NCBI GenBank assembly: GCA_034440575.1
Contig: JAOTOL010001614.1
Location: forward strand, 2,124,001-2,188,000
Reading direction: 5' to 3'
DNA: 64,000 nucleotides
Source: Imbricaverruca yamaguchii
Taxonomy: Eukaryota > Arthropoda > Thecostraca > Neoverrucidae
Part shown: piece by piece, positions 1-21,930 of the stretch
How positions within the stretch are numbered: the first letter of the stretch is position 1
Layout: each line of letters opens with the position of its first letter
Notes under the pieces: generated by a model
What the model was told of the DNA's origin: nothing
The model's database searches: none
Seen by the model: only the letters and a program-made list of their open reading frames with translations
Position numbers and translations under genes: made by a program

Positions 1-78
1 TTCCCATTAACTTCATGAATTTTGCACTCAAACAATCTATGGTCTAATAATCATAATACTATCATACATACATGTATA

Positions 79-188
<110 letters not shown>

Positions 189-489
189 CCCCGCGGCCCA
201 ACCGTCACGCGGCCGGGCAAAAGGCCGGGGCGGCAGCACCCAGCGCTGTTCCAGGCGGCGCCAGCCGCCGCCGCAACGCCCGAAGGGTAAGTGGGTCCTG
301 GGAAGGACAAGGAACCCCCAGGGAGGAGCCATCGAGAGTCCCTCGCCCCCTCCACCCAGGGTCCCGCATGGTATGGCGTAACACCCTGCCTATCCGCGGT
401 CGTCACGTACGACCGCGGGTTGCTGGTACTGGCGGCGCCCGGTGATGTGCTCGACGTACACGTCACGGGACCACCTCAGGGTGTCACTC

Positions 490-1085
490 ACCATCAGCTG
501 ACGCATAAGCTTCGCATAAAAGCGACTAACGCGCAGCTGTTTGAGCGCGGCCTCATTCCCCCGGCACCAAGTGTCAACACGGCCCGCCAGGCCTCCACCA
601 GTGCGGAATACAGGTCACGTAGAGTGCTCAGAGCCTCGGCCGGGAGACCAAAGGCGTCCAGGACACTCCAAATGTGTGGATGGGGGACCGAGCCGAACGC
701 ATTGACCAGGTCGACAAACACCACATGGCACCTTTCATTGGAGCGACGGGTCCCATTGACAGCACACTGGACGACAAAGTTGTGCTCCAGCACACCATCA
801 GAGGACCTGAAGCCCTTCTGACCGGGTGACAGGACATCTCCCGCCTCTGCCCAGGCGCTCAGCCGGTCCGCCCACATCCCAGCGTACAGCTTGGCAACCG
901 TCAAGCCTAATGCTATCGGGCGCCAGCTGGCAGCCACGCTGGGGTCGCCACCATTGTGGATCAGGACCGTCTCGGACTGCTTCCACGACGGCGGCACACG
1001 CTGCGCTCGCCGGCACAGCTCAAATACCGCCGCCAGGAGGAGACAGTCGGGATCCAGGGGGCGCCACGCGGCATAGCGCAGACCG
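490..1085 (-). pseudogene. R2/NeSL-like non-LTR retrotransposon reverse transcriptase fragment
   Basis: Read on the minus strand, this gives a recognisable RT core: a 'PPSWKQSETVLIHNGGDP' block, then 'SWRPIALG', 'LSPGQKGF' and 'LEHNFVVQ', and a catalytic-motif-A-like 'VVFVDLVNAFGSVPH'. These blocks are typical of the R2/NeSL branch of LINE reverse transcriptases, which copy element RNA at a chromosomal nick. The finger and motif A regions are present, but the frame decays after motif A and no YADD-type motif B/C follows, so only about 200 residues remain. The reading frame continues upstream to about 1085. The clade is assigned from the motifs alone. The copy is a dead fragment. Confidence 0.75.
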
Positions 1086-2368
1086 TCAGCGCGGGCCGTA
1101 AATCTAGTACATTTCTTTTTACGTCACTTGGGCTGGAACTAGAAAACCTATTAGGTTCCGTTGTACCCTTTAGATTTAGTACCCAGTCTTGGAACAGCTT
1201 GGAACAGCACAAATGTGGCGCTGACGATACATTTGTGAAGCGCTTTGGGCCACCTGTGTCAAAAAGTTTTGAACTTGTGCGATATATATGTAACCATAAT
1301 ACAAGCACAAACAGCTGATTTTTACTCCAAGTTACTCCATACGTTCCAGCGCTCGCTTTTGGCGAGCCTGCTCTGAAGTGCTCCAAGTTGCTCCAAGTTA
1401 CTCTACTCTTTTTTTTTAGCAGAATCAGGAGCAGACCCAATCTGTTTCGCGTATATGGAGCAAGTGCGCCAGGTTCTATCACGTTAGTTAACTTGAAGCA
1501 GTGAGGCATGTGCGTGTCTGAGGGATTGCATGCTTTTCAGCCGAAAGTAGGTTCTACCATATTTTTAATCATGTTCGTTTTTTGTCACGCATGGCATTCA
1601 AACATTTGTGTCTGAAAATTAAATGGTAAGGGAGGGGGTTGGATGAAAACGGGCTGTCTTGGCTGTGCCACAGTCCTCAGTAGGGAAATTCCTCCAACAA
1701 AATATTCAACTATTTCATGAGGCACTGAGCCAAAGCCACAGTACTCATTGCCACTATTCCAATACAAATACAAATATTACAGTAATCATTGCCACTATTC
1801 CAACACAAATCCTTTGAACAATGTTAGATGCCCTTTGTAGCAGACCATGTAATTGCAATTTGCTGATATCAGAGGAGTAAAATCTAGAGCACCTAAATGC
1901 TGAGGTGAAACTATAAGTATATAGGATATATGAGTTAGGATTTGTGTTAGGATTTATAAAAACTTGTGAAGTTCAAATTAGCTAGGAACATGTACAAGCA
2001 ATGCTAAGAGGTTTCTTAACTTATGCAAATTTCAATCCAATATGTAGTGTAGGACTAAGTGATAGCAAAACAGTGGTTGAATTCTAATGCAAAAGAGCCC
2101 TAGAATGCAATTCTCACCAATTCTTCTTCTGACAAGATCTCAAGTATAGGTGAAAGCACTGAATGTAATACTGTGACAGGATAAGTTAGAAAAGCTTACA
2201 ATAGCAACTGAATTTGTAAAAACCACTTGCAGATTATACAACCAATTGAAGTTGCAGGGTCTAACTATAAATAGGCTAGGTATTAGACCACGGAAAGAAA
2301 TGCACACAAAAATAAAACCTAGAGGAACAGCTAAAGCTTGAGCACACTGATTTAATGCTTAAAGATAG
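1086..2368. other. intergenic, no gene recognised
   Basis: No coding sequence is supported. Short imperfect repeats occur at 1190-1215 (a repeated 'ggaacagc' motif) and 1325-1410 (a 'ctccaagttactcca' motif). From about 1600 onward the sequence is AT-rich and poor in CpG. Confidence 0.6.
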
Positions 2369-2698
2369 GTGTACTACAAATGTACTAATTTTCAAAAAGG
2401 CAATACAAAGTGTGTGGTCAACTACAGGTCAGTTAATTTAAACTCGCTGTCTTGTAAGGTGACAACAAATCTTGCCAATGAGAATGTTCAGACTCATCTT
2501 GGTGGTAAGAAATTGTTAAAGGATACTCAACATATATTTAGATCTGGTGGATCATGGTTAACTAGCCTCATGGAGTGCATAGAGTGTCACTATGAAAGTT
2601 GGCAGTCTGAACAGGATCAGTTGGACTTCAACAAAGCTTTCAACAACACTACTCTGTTTACCTCTACAAATTCCAAATACATGCACTCCTTGTTATGA
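2369..2698 (+). pseudogene. LINE reverse transcriptase fragment (CR1/jockey-like)
   Basis: A short frame carries an RT finger/palm segment: 'NYRSVNLNSLSCKV', then 'NVQTHLGGKKLLKDTQH', then 'LTSLMECIECHYESW' and a shortened motif A ending 'LDFNKAF'. This order matches CR1/jockey-type LINE polymerases (NYRPVSLTS...LLxxxQHGF...LDFxKAFD). Residues are missing before LDF and there is no motif B or C, so it is a truncated relic. It lies about 300 bp upstream of the DUS2 start codon and could overlap the DUS2 promoter or 5' UTR. Confidence 0.7.
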
Positions 2699-2909
2699 AA
2701 CTTGATGTCATCACAATTCACAGATGGCTGTCAACAAGTTTGTCATTTGTTCCACAATGACAATATGCATTCTGTTTCAGATTGATCGTGCTATGTTTTA
2801 CTCAAGGTTCTGTTACTATGGACTTTTTGTGGCATGTCTGATCTAGTCCCACAAACTTAGATTTGAAGACTTGATTTTTTTTTAAAGAGTGAATTGGTAG
2901 AAGATATAA

Positions 2910-12693
<9,784 letters not shown>

Positions 12694-13013
12694 CGACTTG
12701 ATGTGCTGCGTGACGACCGTCGGCTGGTCGTGTGTCCGTGAGGTGGCGGGGCCGGGGGCGCCAGCGGAGATCCCACGCCACCCGTTCCTGCAGCCCGTCG
12801 TGTGGCGTCCGTGCGTTTTATGAAGTTGTGACCAGAACTAGATCATTTTATGAGTTGCATATTGCGCATCCATGTCCAGCCGATGGGACCCAGGACACTC
12901 TTACGGTGATTTTTTTTTTTTTTTGGGGGGGGATTTTCGGAGCTTTCAGGAATTGAAAACAAAAATAATTCCTTGCTTCCCGTGATCATTTTTTTTTTCA
13001 GGGAAGGCCTGCG

Positions 13014-13019
13014 AATAAA
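13014..13019 (+). promoter_or_regulatory. possible DUS2 polyadenylation signal
   Basis: This AATAAA lies about 320 bp after the DUS2 stop, in a T-rich context. It is weak evidence alone; no nearer canonical signal was seen. Confidence 0.35.
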
Positions 13020-13871
13020 CTTCGGGCCTTACTCCTTAAGATAAACAACATAAACACGGGAAGGTTCCTCCATCCATCACCGCCGACTACCACCCTCCGC
13101 TTAAGGAATCCTGGGTGCGCTCCTGGTGCAGACAGGTGATCATTCTCGGTAGAGAGCTGTTCTGCCGTTCGGATGTTGAGCTGATTTCTTTGATTTGGAA
13201 TATCACCAGATACATACAGAATACAACGTGGTTGCGGGCCAGGCCGAAGACCAGTTTTCTTCCAAGTACCAGAGCAAATCAACATCAGTATGCCATATCC
13301 CTTCAGCTGGTGAGTACGTCGTAAACCCACAAATTGAGCAGTGCGGAGGGTCCCGCAATTCTGTCTGCATTAATTTCAGAAGTTCTGGACCATCCTTTCC
13401 ACTATATTTTTATGGTCATGAATTCCAGTGTGGATATTTTCACCCAGCGAGGATATTCAGCGCTTCAATATCAGCAGATTGGCATGCCTCGCATTTCAAT
13501 TCAAGTGGCATGAAAACTAGAACGTATAAGCTTTTTGTAATATGCAATGCTATGCGTATCGTAATAGCTGCGCAATACTATCGAGAGAAGCATTTTAAGT
13601 CCAGGGCGTACAGAGAGATGGGGCCACTCGTCGAGGGTACGTCGCAGGCCACGGTGGCCTGGACCGCGACGGGAACCCATCTGGAAGACCCGTGGCGGTA
13701 ACGTCGGACAAGCGCATATACAAGATCCTGGCACAGAAACCGGGAAATTCTTGCAAGGTACCGTATTTTCCTAAAGTTTGCCAGATTTCTAGTTGGGGGT
13801 CGAACCGCATCAAAAAAGAATGTCAGCTGGTGTCCAAGCCTCGTGAATCCTATGCTGCTCACGCCAATGCA

Positions 13872-13876
<5 letters not shown>

Positions 13877-13932
<56 letters not shown>

Positions 13933-14010
13933 GATATACATATATATGTATATATATATGTTTATATATATATATATATAGATAGATATAGATATATATA
14001 TATAAATATA
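13877..14010. repeat. (TA)n / (GATA)-like microsatellite
   Basis: A pure TA run of about 45 bp grades into TACATA/GATA variants. Confidence 0.95.
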
Positions 14011-16999
14011 TATATTTTGCTTTTTTCGACGGTGTGCTGCTACACCGCGATGTCCAACATCGAGGAACACCGGTGCGCGACGAACTCTCAAAGCGTCAGA
14101 ACGTCCAAGTGCGATGCAAATCCGAAATTAGCATGACTGTATACTGGCTTTGGACTCTGTTGCATTAGACATTCTGCGACATTGGCCTTTCGTAGCATCT
14201 ATGTTTGGTGTTTGTTGGATATTATTATGTTTGTACATTCTGATGGTCTTGTGCAAAACGTCCTCGAAAGAGTTTCATAGGTATTTTTTTGAAGAGGGGA
14301 AACGAGTTTCGTAGAAAATTTTACTAAAATTCCAGAACTTTAGAAGACATTGTTATTAAAGTTTCTTATGGAGAAATATATTGCTTTCTTTTGCGTTTTT
14401 CAGGACTAGGCCTGGTTATCGGAAACGGCTAAACATAGCGACTTGCGATTACTTTCATCTCATGACCCCATGTACCGGCTACAATTTTCCATCGGACGAT
14501 CAGTGGCTGCAGTGTGTGTGGACGCCGTCGTCGTGTCATGGGCTGCACATGTTTCTGTCCGTGAAAATGGCTCGGCTTTCCACTGTCTCCATATCACTGT
14601 CGAATGACATTTCGCGGAGAAAGTTGTACTCGCGGATAGTCCAACTCTTTGTGATGCGGACAGTTCCTTCCGATTTTACCCATCGCAAATTATTTGTTTG
14701 CAATCGTCGATGCCCGTAACCATTGCCAGACTTCACGTTCGGAGACGTCGAACGGCAGACAGGGACGGGACAGTGTCCTGTCACCATCCAGACATTGAAT
14801 CACACGCAATAGTTCCGTTTTCCAGCGCATTTTGTTTTCAAATCTGGTTTTAGTGTGTACGCATCTACCTAATAAGTATCAATGCGCAGCTGAAACTGAA
14901 CTTGTGTATGTTTGCGTAAGTGGTGTTTCGTCTCTGAAAGTCGGTACAAGTATTGAAAACATGGTCTTGTCTTTCATGTTGGCCCCCCAGACTACTTCTA
15001 TCTCCGGGAAATTATCCACTCATTTTTTTCAAAAGATGAATTGAGTTTGACAATGACTGCTCTCCTTGCTGTTTGGTAATGCTCATGGGAACATGAAAAC
15101 ACGTTTTTAGACATTAAAAAATCACATCATTCTCCAACTTGGAATGCTACATTTTTTGCTCTCATAATTTAGGATTCAGTTTCAAAGAATATTCCTGAAA
15201 GTCCTCTGCTACATGTCATCCTGTAATGTCACGTAATTTTCCTTTCCAATTCCAGAATTCCAAGACATAAATCCAACCCTGGTCATACCTAACTGAAGAG
15301 ACACTTAGTGTCTAAGGTGAGAGTGTGAGTGTGAGTAACATGCCCGGGTGTGAGTGCTAATATGATACCACCATCACGAGAAAAAGGTGCGTTGTGTATG
15401 CTTACATGCATGGGTGTAACCACGAATTCGAAATTAGGGGGGACAAACCCATGACGCGGTAAGTTTGAACAGGATAAAGGGGCTTACCCCCCTCCCCTCC
15501 CCACCCCGAAACAAAAGTCTTGGGTTTCAGCCACTTCATTTCGAATGTCATTTTCAGACAGTGTTCAGTGTATTCCAATTCTTCAGACATGCCATTTCAA
15601 AGAAAATATATTTTGGTGGCTAAAATGAAAATTTTGAGGACTAAAAGCACCTCCACCTTCGAAGGAGGTGCCAGTCTGTTACATAGGAGAAACCTTGACG
15701 CACTTGCGGGACCACAAAATACTCAAGTCCTAGGACTGAGAAATGATCGCTTAAGCTTTGCTTAGGGCATCAAGCTGGTGGTAAGAAATAACAGTAGTGA
15801 CGAATCTAGCTATATTCAATTATTCTTTGAGGACATACAAGTGGGTTGATCAATAGGAGATATCTGTAAGATATGATTAGCATCAGTCACTCTGCAATAT
15901 AGAGGGCAGCGGGAAGATTCTTTTGTTAGAGAAAGCATTGAGACGTTGGTTGTTTTTGACACTTGGGTATTTATCCACATATTACTTATTTATACCCTGG
16001 TATGGCCCAGTTTTCAGCGAAAATAATGATTATTGCTATTGCGTGTTGAGTAAATAATGCACCATGCCAAGAACAAACAGCACATTAATATGTAGTCATG
16101 TTTCCTATTCCCGAACCATACTAAGGGCCTAAAACAATAGGAGGCCTTAGCACAATGGAGGCCCCTTTAGGGGAGCATGAAGCCTCCTTTCGACCTTGCC
16201 CCCTTGGGAGAATTTCGTGGCGACGCCACTGGTGTGGATGAGAGGAAGCGAAGAAGATTATAGTTGTCTTGTAGAGGCGAGTTGTGAGAGAGTTGAAACG
16301 ACTTGAAGAATGGCGCGTAGACGGAGGAGAAGTTGAGACGTCTTGCAGGCAGATGAGGTAGTAGTCGAAGCTGAGTTGGTGCAGGAGAAAAGAGTTCGCC
16401 AGTGCGGTCGGTGCCATGGGGCGGGGTGTAGTTGGAGGGTTGGGGTCGGGTCATCGCCAGTATTGATTTTACAATGCAAGAGCGTTAGTAGTTAGTACAT
16501 ATCACGTGGGGTTAGTTTTTTGTTTCTTTTTCTTTTGTATTGTTTTTCTGTTTTTCTTTTTTAAACGTATCTTTTCATTTTTTCCCCTTCTTGTTGATTT
16601 TTTGTTTTCTTTTTTAAACATATCTTTTCATTTTTTTCATCATAGTTCTTGGATCAGGCGTGTGATAGAGAAAAAGTGGAAGAGGTGCTCGTGTAATGTT
16701 GGATGGTCATCGTTGAATGTCGTGTGTCGTGATGTTTAGTGGGATGTTGTTCATGTTACAGTAATTTGTGATGGGTTTTCGTAAGAGGTATGAGTGCGTG
16801 AGTGCAGTGTGTCCGAGACGTAAGCGTGTTAGTGTGCGTTCTTTTTGTCTATTGTTTTCGTTAATGGTGTGCTAGAGTTCGTGTTTTGGGGTATTTCGTG
16901 TAGTTGCGTGATTGTTGTGTCCCATGTTTGTTGAATGTCTTTGTTGATTGCCTGGCTGATTGTGGGGTAGTAGTCTGATTGTGAAAGTGGGCAGGGTGT

Positions 17000-17420
17000 G
17001 GTTTGTTGTAGTGTTGTGGCTATGCTGGCTTCGGTGTCTGCCTGTTCGTTACCGTGTATGTTTGTGTGACTTGGGATCCGGAGTAGTGTTGGTCGTTGTG
17101 GTAGAGTGAGTTGTTTGTGGATGTGTAGCATTTTGTGTATGAGGGGGTGTTTGTATTTAGTGTGCGGTGTTATGCTCTGTAATGCTGATTTTGCGTCTGT
17201 GGCTATGATGTTGTGTTCAATTTTGGTGTTGTAGATGGTGCAGTATGCCGAGAAGATTGCGAATAATTATGCTGAGTACGTGGATGCTGTGTCATGCAGA
17301 CGGGCACGAAGGACGACCCGCAGCGGTGCTGCGTTGGGGAACAGCATCGCCGCTGTGCCCGTCTGCTATGTGTGTGATTTTGACCCGTCCGTGTAGATGA
17401 TGTTGTGGTTTTGGATGTTG
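17000..17420 (-). pseudogene. LINE RNase H domain with two in-frame stops
   Basis: 'IIYTDGSKS' (first catalytic Asp), 'IIATDAKSAL' (third acidic position) and 'IPSHTNIHGNEQAD' (last motif) are recognisable. Stops fall at 17366-17368 and 17267-17269. The second sits where the family has its catalytic Glu (Y-S-A-E-L). Confidence 0.8.
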
Positions 17421-17859
17421 AGCTTTAAAGTGGAGGAATAGTTGGTGTATTTCTGCTTCTGTGTAGGTGTGTTTTGGCTTGTCGATAAGGAGATGTGTTT
17501 TGGGTGATCGGTGTTTCCACCATGCAGTGGGTGGTGGGAGTGCTTTTGCTGTGGGGAGTGTGATGTGTAATCTATTTGCGTGTCGGTGGATGCGGCAGCC
17601 TATTGTAGTTTTGAGTCGTGTTGCGTTCATGAGTTGGTGTTTGCGTTGAGTGTGGAGTTTTAATGCTTGGGTACATGGGTGTTGTGCGATGAGTTGTGTT
17701 TTGTAGTGATATCTTAATGATGTTTCTGTGGGTTTATGCTTCAGTTCTGGTATGTGGTTATATGTGTGAAGAACGAAAAAAAGGCGAAGTGGTGTATGCT
17801 CCTGTGGCTATTTGTAAAGATTGGCGTAGAAGAGAATCTATAATTTTGAAGCTTGATTT

Positions 17860-18970
17860 AGTCGAATTTTCGAAGAGTGTGGATCCGTATTCCAAAATTG
17901 TCCGAATGATTGACTTGTGAAGAGCTAAGAGTGTGTTTCTGTCGGATCCCCAGTTTGTTTCGGATAGTGCTCGAAGGATGTTTATTCATTTTGATGCGCG
18001 TTTTTGGATGTCTAAGATATGTGGACGGAAAGTGAGTTTTGGGTCTAAAGTGATGCCTATAAATTTTGTTGTGGTGACGAATGGGATGGGAGTGTGGTCT
18101 ATTTTTAGTGGTGGTAAGTCTGTGTATTTGTGGTAGCCGAAAATCATGCATTTTGATTTGTGTGGTGCAATGTGTAGGTTTAGGGTGACGAGTTTGCTGT
18201 GCAGTTGTATTAATGTGGTTTGTAGTATTCCTAGTGCGTTTTGTGGTGTTTCATATGCTGTCCATATAACTATATCGTCGGCATATATTGCAATTTTGGC
18301 CGGAAGGTTGTCTGGGATAACTGAATTTAGACCTAAAATAAAGAGTAGGGTGCTGAGTACGGATCCTTGCATCAGTCCGGTTGTGGGGAATTTTGTGTCT
18401 GACATGTGGGATCCAATTTTGACTTGAAATGAGCGATTTAGAAGATAGAAGTGAAGATAGTGTTGTAGTCTGCCCTATATATCTATGTTGTGTAGGTGTT
18501 GTAGTAGTGCTGTTATGTTGATGATGTCGTAAGCTTGTTTGAGGTCCAGGAAGACGACGACAGTGGAACGTTTCCCTGCCGCCGCTTCCTGGATATGTGT
18601 GACAAGGTAAGTGAGGTTATCTAGGCATGAACGATTAGGAAGAAAACCCGACTGAATAGGAGAGATTAGTTTTTGTGTTTGGATGTGTTTGGATGATTAG
18701 TTTTTGTGTTTTGGATATGGAGAAAGCGTTTTTTGACAAGACGTTCGAATAGTTTGTGAAAGCAGCTGGTGAGCGCGATTGGGCGATAGGAAGTGCAGAG
18801 AGTTGAGTCAGTGTTTGGTTTGGGTATAGTATGAGAGAAGCGTGTAACCATGATTGTGGGTATGTATGTGTGGTCCATGCGGTGTTGTAAGAGTCGAGCA
18901 ATGTTTGGAGTGCTGAGATTGGTAAGTGTTTGAAGAAGGCATAGTGAATGTTGTCTGGTCCTACGCATGT
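17860..18970 (-). pseudogene. LINE reverse transcriptase domain
   Basis: 'SYRPIALTSCFHKLFERLV' (fingers), then motif A 'VVFLDLKQAYD' near 18540, motif B 'TTGLMQGSVLSTLLF' and motif C 'IYADDIVIW' near 18280. Both catalytic Asp motifs remain, but the frame is interrupted between them. Confidence 0.85.
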
Positions 18971-19689
18971 GTTTCCTGCCTGTGTGATTGCTAATTGTAA
19001 TTCTGTAAGTGTAAATCTGGTGTTGTATAGGTGTGGGCGTGTGTGTCAGATTGGAGGTGGGGGTGTTCGTGGAAGTCTAAACGATCTGAGATGGTAGTGG
19101 TGTGCGAAAATGTTTGCTATTGTCTGTGTGCTGTGAGCGTGTTGTGTCTAAGTGTGATTGCTTTGCATGGCGGTCTTTGTCTGTGTTGAAATGTTCTGAG
19201 TAGTGTCCAAATTTCGTCGAGAGGTGTGAATCTGTTAAACCGGGTGCAAAATGTATTCCAGGAGGTCTTTTTTGCTTGTTTAATCGTGCGTCTGCATAGT
19301 GCTCTCTGTCGTTTGTAAGCTGATAGTATTTCTGGTGTGTGGTGTCTTTCATGTCTGTGGCGTGCGTGGTTCCTCGCGCGGATCGCCCGGTGGCACTCTT
19401 CGTCCCACCATGGAGCCGCGCGAGGTTTATGTTGGTGTCTTGGTTTTGTTCGTGGTATGTGTTCTTGTGCTGTGGTGAGGAGTATGTATGGAAACTGTTC
19501 TGGTGTGCGTTGTGGTGTGTGCTGTTTGTGCGGCTAAGGAATCTGAAAATTGGGTCCAGGATGTTTTTTTTAGGTTCCACCGGCCTGGCTGGGAGTTGAG
19601 TGGGCCAGTGGTCGGCATTTGGTGAAAGGTAATGGTGATGGGTGCGTGGTCGGTGAAATGTGGGTCGGAGTCGGATGTCCAGGACAGGT

Positions 19690-20157
19690 GAGGCTTACGT
19701 GAGGAAGCAAGTGTGACATCTGGGGTCGTAAGGAGGAGGGAGCTGATTGGTACTAGGTGGTTGTGAGCCGGTGTTGAGCATTGTAATTATGCTGTTGGAT
19801 ATTCGATGAGTGTGTGTGTCTTGATCAGGTTGTGTTGTGCGGGTGTCCCTAGGGGTGGTGGAGTTGAAATCTCCGGTGAGAATGATAGGGTGCAAATTTT
19901 CAAGTTTAGTTAATTCCGAAGGGTTTCTGTGTTTCGCGCGGTGGATCGTAAATGTTGATGAGTGTTAAGCTATTTTGCGCATGAATTTCAGTTAATAGTA
20001 TGTCTGCCGTGATGTCAAGTGTATCAGGCGGTGGGGGTCGTGTTCTAATGTATGTGCATACACCGCCTAATCTGTGTGGTTGTATGTGTTTGTTTGTAGT
20101 GTGTGAGGATGTGAAAGTGATATGGTCGTTGGGTTTGAAGTGTGTTTTTGAATGCAT
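19690..20157 (-). pseudogene. LINE endonuclease domain, N-terminally truncated
   Basis: 'LGGVCTYIRTRPPPP', then 'NIYDPP', then 'PIILTGDFNSTTP' match the EEP/APE endonuclease of LINEs ('GGVATYIR...GDFN'). The segment before 'KTHFKPNDH' is absent and a stop follows 'FGIN'. Confidence 0.75.
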
Positions 20158-20164
20158 AGTGCTA

Positions 20165-21186
20165 TAGATTGTTTTTGGTAATAGTTGTAGTAATAGGTGG
20201 AGTAGGTTGGCAGGTTCGTGGTGGTGGTGGTGGTGGTTTGTGTGCCGGTCGCTGGCCTATGTTTGCTGGTGTTGGTGTGCGTGTCCTACGTGTGTTGTTA
20301 GTGGTAGTTTTTGGGTAGGTGTCCGTGTTGTGTTGGTGTCGCGTGGTTGCGGGTGTTGGCAGAGCCGGGTATTCGATGTAGTCGTGTCGTGGTGGTGGTG
20401 CTGTGTATGTTCCCGGCTCTGCCCGACGGGTCGGCCACGCCGCCAGCGGCCCGGTCACCGTCCTCCTGACCAGGGACAGGTCCATGCCCTTCAGGTGGAC
20501 CAGGCGGAGAATTTCCTTCTCCGCCATCCACCGGGGGCAGGTCCTGTCCCCAGCCTCGTGCCCCCCCCCCCCCGCAGGCGGCGCAGCAGGCCTCGCCGTT
20601 GTCACATGTTTCTGTACTGTGTGGTTGGGCGCAGCGGCCGCATGTGTGGCTGTTGGCGTGGCACTCCCCCCCCCGCGGAGTGGCCGTAGCGCTGGCACCT
20701 CTTACAGCGCCGCGGGAGGGGTGCACGTGGTGTGGCGGAGTACCGGATGCACCCCGCTTTAATGTGTGTTGGTGGTGTCCTGGTGTTAAAGGTCAGTATT
20801 ATGATGTGGGATGGTTGTCCTGGTCTGGGAGCCGGTCGGTATGCGGCGGAGACACCCTGTCTCTCCATCCTCGAGACAAGGGTCTCCACCGCGATATCGG
20901 CCAGCTCCCGTGCGTGTATGGTGCCCTGTGAGGTTTTGAGTTTTGTTGCTGGTATGATCGAAACGGGTGTGTTGTGTATCTTGTGTATGGTGGGTAATAT
21001 CAGTCCGTCTGTGTTTGAGTGAGCTTGGATTATGAGTGCCTCCGATCTAAGTTGTTTTGCGATCAGGGGCACCCCTGTGTACTTAGCGATTTCTCCCTCC
21101 ACCATCCAGGGGTTCAGGGAGCCCATAGGGTCCCCGTCCCCCCAGCGGCACAGGAAGAACTCGCCAGTTGGTTGTGCGGTGTTCAT
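20165..21186 (-). pseudogene. LINE ORF1, gag-like with zinc knuckles
   Basis: Starts 'MNTAQPTGEFFLCRWGDGDP' and runs about 190 residues to a CCHC knuckle ('CKRCQRYGHS'). It then shifts frame near a C-run at 20668. A second knuckle ('HTCGRCAQPHSTETC') and a third ('CCAACGGG...CPRWMAEKEI') follow, with another poly-C shift at about 20560. Such proteins bind element RNA. The shifts sit on homopolymers, so some could be assembly errors. Confidence 0.75.
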
Positions 21187-21930
21187 GTTTGGCGGTGTTG
21201 AATGTGTTTGGCTTGCTAGTGGTGTTGGTTAAAGGGTGGTATAGCAGGTATGTGGCGTAGTGTTACACAGTGAGCAAGTACAGTATTTACAAGTTTGGCG
21301 GAGGGTGTTCAGAAGGGCGTGAAGGAAGCCCGGCAGGAGTAACAGTGGGGGCAGATAAAGACGAAGAATACACAAAGAAATCAGAAACTGTGCTTGAAGA
21401 GAGCACGACTAGATAGATCAGATACAGATCGTGCATAGGGCACTAGAGGGAAGATCGGGTGGGGGTTGGGGGGTTCCTGGGTGGGGGAGTGGCAGCACCG
21501 CCGGACTGACCTTTTAGTAGTGGTGGCTTGTAGTAGGTAGATGAAGCTGAAGTAAAGACGAAGGCACTGCACTGTAGCGCAGGAGATAGATCTTGGAGAT
21601 GTAGATGTAGAGGCTGTTGTAGAACACGTAGATGCAGGTAGAGGGCTTGTAGAGGTGTTGTAGAGACGAAGTGGTAGAGAAGACACTGAGTAGTAGAGTA
21701 GTAGAAGCTTGAAGTTAAAGGTAGCTGAAAATAGGTTAGCGGAGCGGGAATGTAGTGTTTGTACGGTGAAGGTTGGGTTTGGAGCGGCTTTTGTGTTCTC
21801 TGGCTGTAGGTAATGTGTTGGTGTATTTGGTGTAGGTGGTAGGTGGCAGGCGTCGACTCCTCCGACTTCGGCCTTGGCCCGTAACTTCGTCCGCGATCTC
21901 TTCTCCTCCGTGAACCCTTTAAAGCCAAAC

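Larger units (their letters stand above)
12694..16500. other. intergenic, no gene established
   Basis: Includes the DUS2 3' flank, poly-T runs and a microsatellite at 13877-14010. At 13180-13312 an open stretch ends in a good donor ('CTG|GTGAGT'), but no protein family was recognised and it is not called. At 16130-16460 there is a GC-rich segment resembling LINE 5' untranslated DNA. The rest shows nothing I can name. Confidence 0.5.
16500..21930 (-). mobile_element. I-type LINE (gag-like ORF1, endonuclease, RT, RNase H), decayed
   Basis: Read on the minus strand, the order is: a GC-rich leader (about 21.9-21.2 kb), a gag-like ORF1, an apurinic-type endonuclease, RT, RNase H and an A-rich 3' end (T-rich on the + strand at 16515-16640). 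RNase H after RT is characteristic of the I group of LINEs. Frames are broken by C-homopolymer shifts and stops. The N-terminal part of the endonuclease, normally carrying the first catalytic residues, is missing between ORF1 and about 20157. The copy cannot be autonomous. The outer ends are approximate, and I did not find a target-site duplication. Confidence 0.8.

Noticed and set aside
13180..13312. Possible isolated exon with a good GTGAGT donor
   Set aside because: No recognisable protein in any frame and no partner exons.
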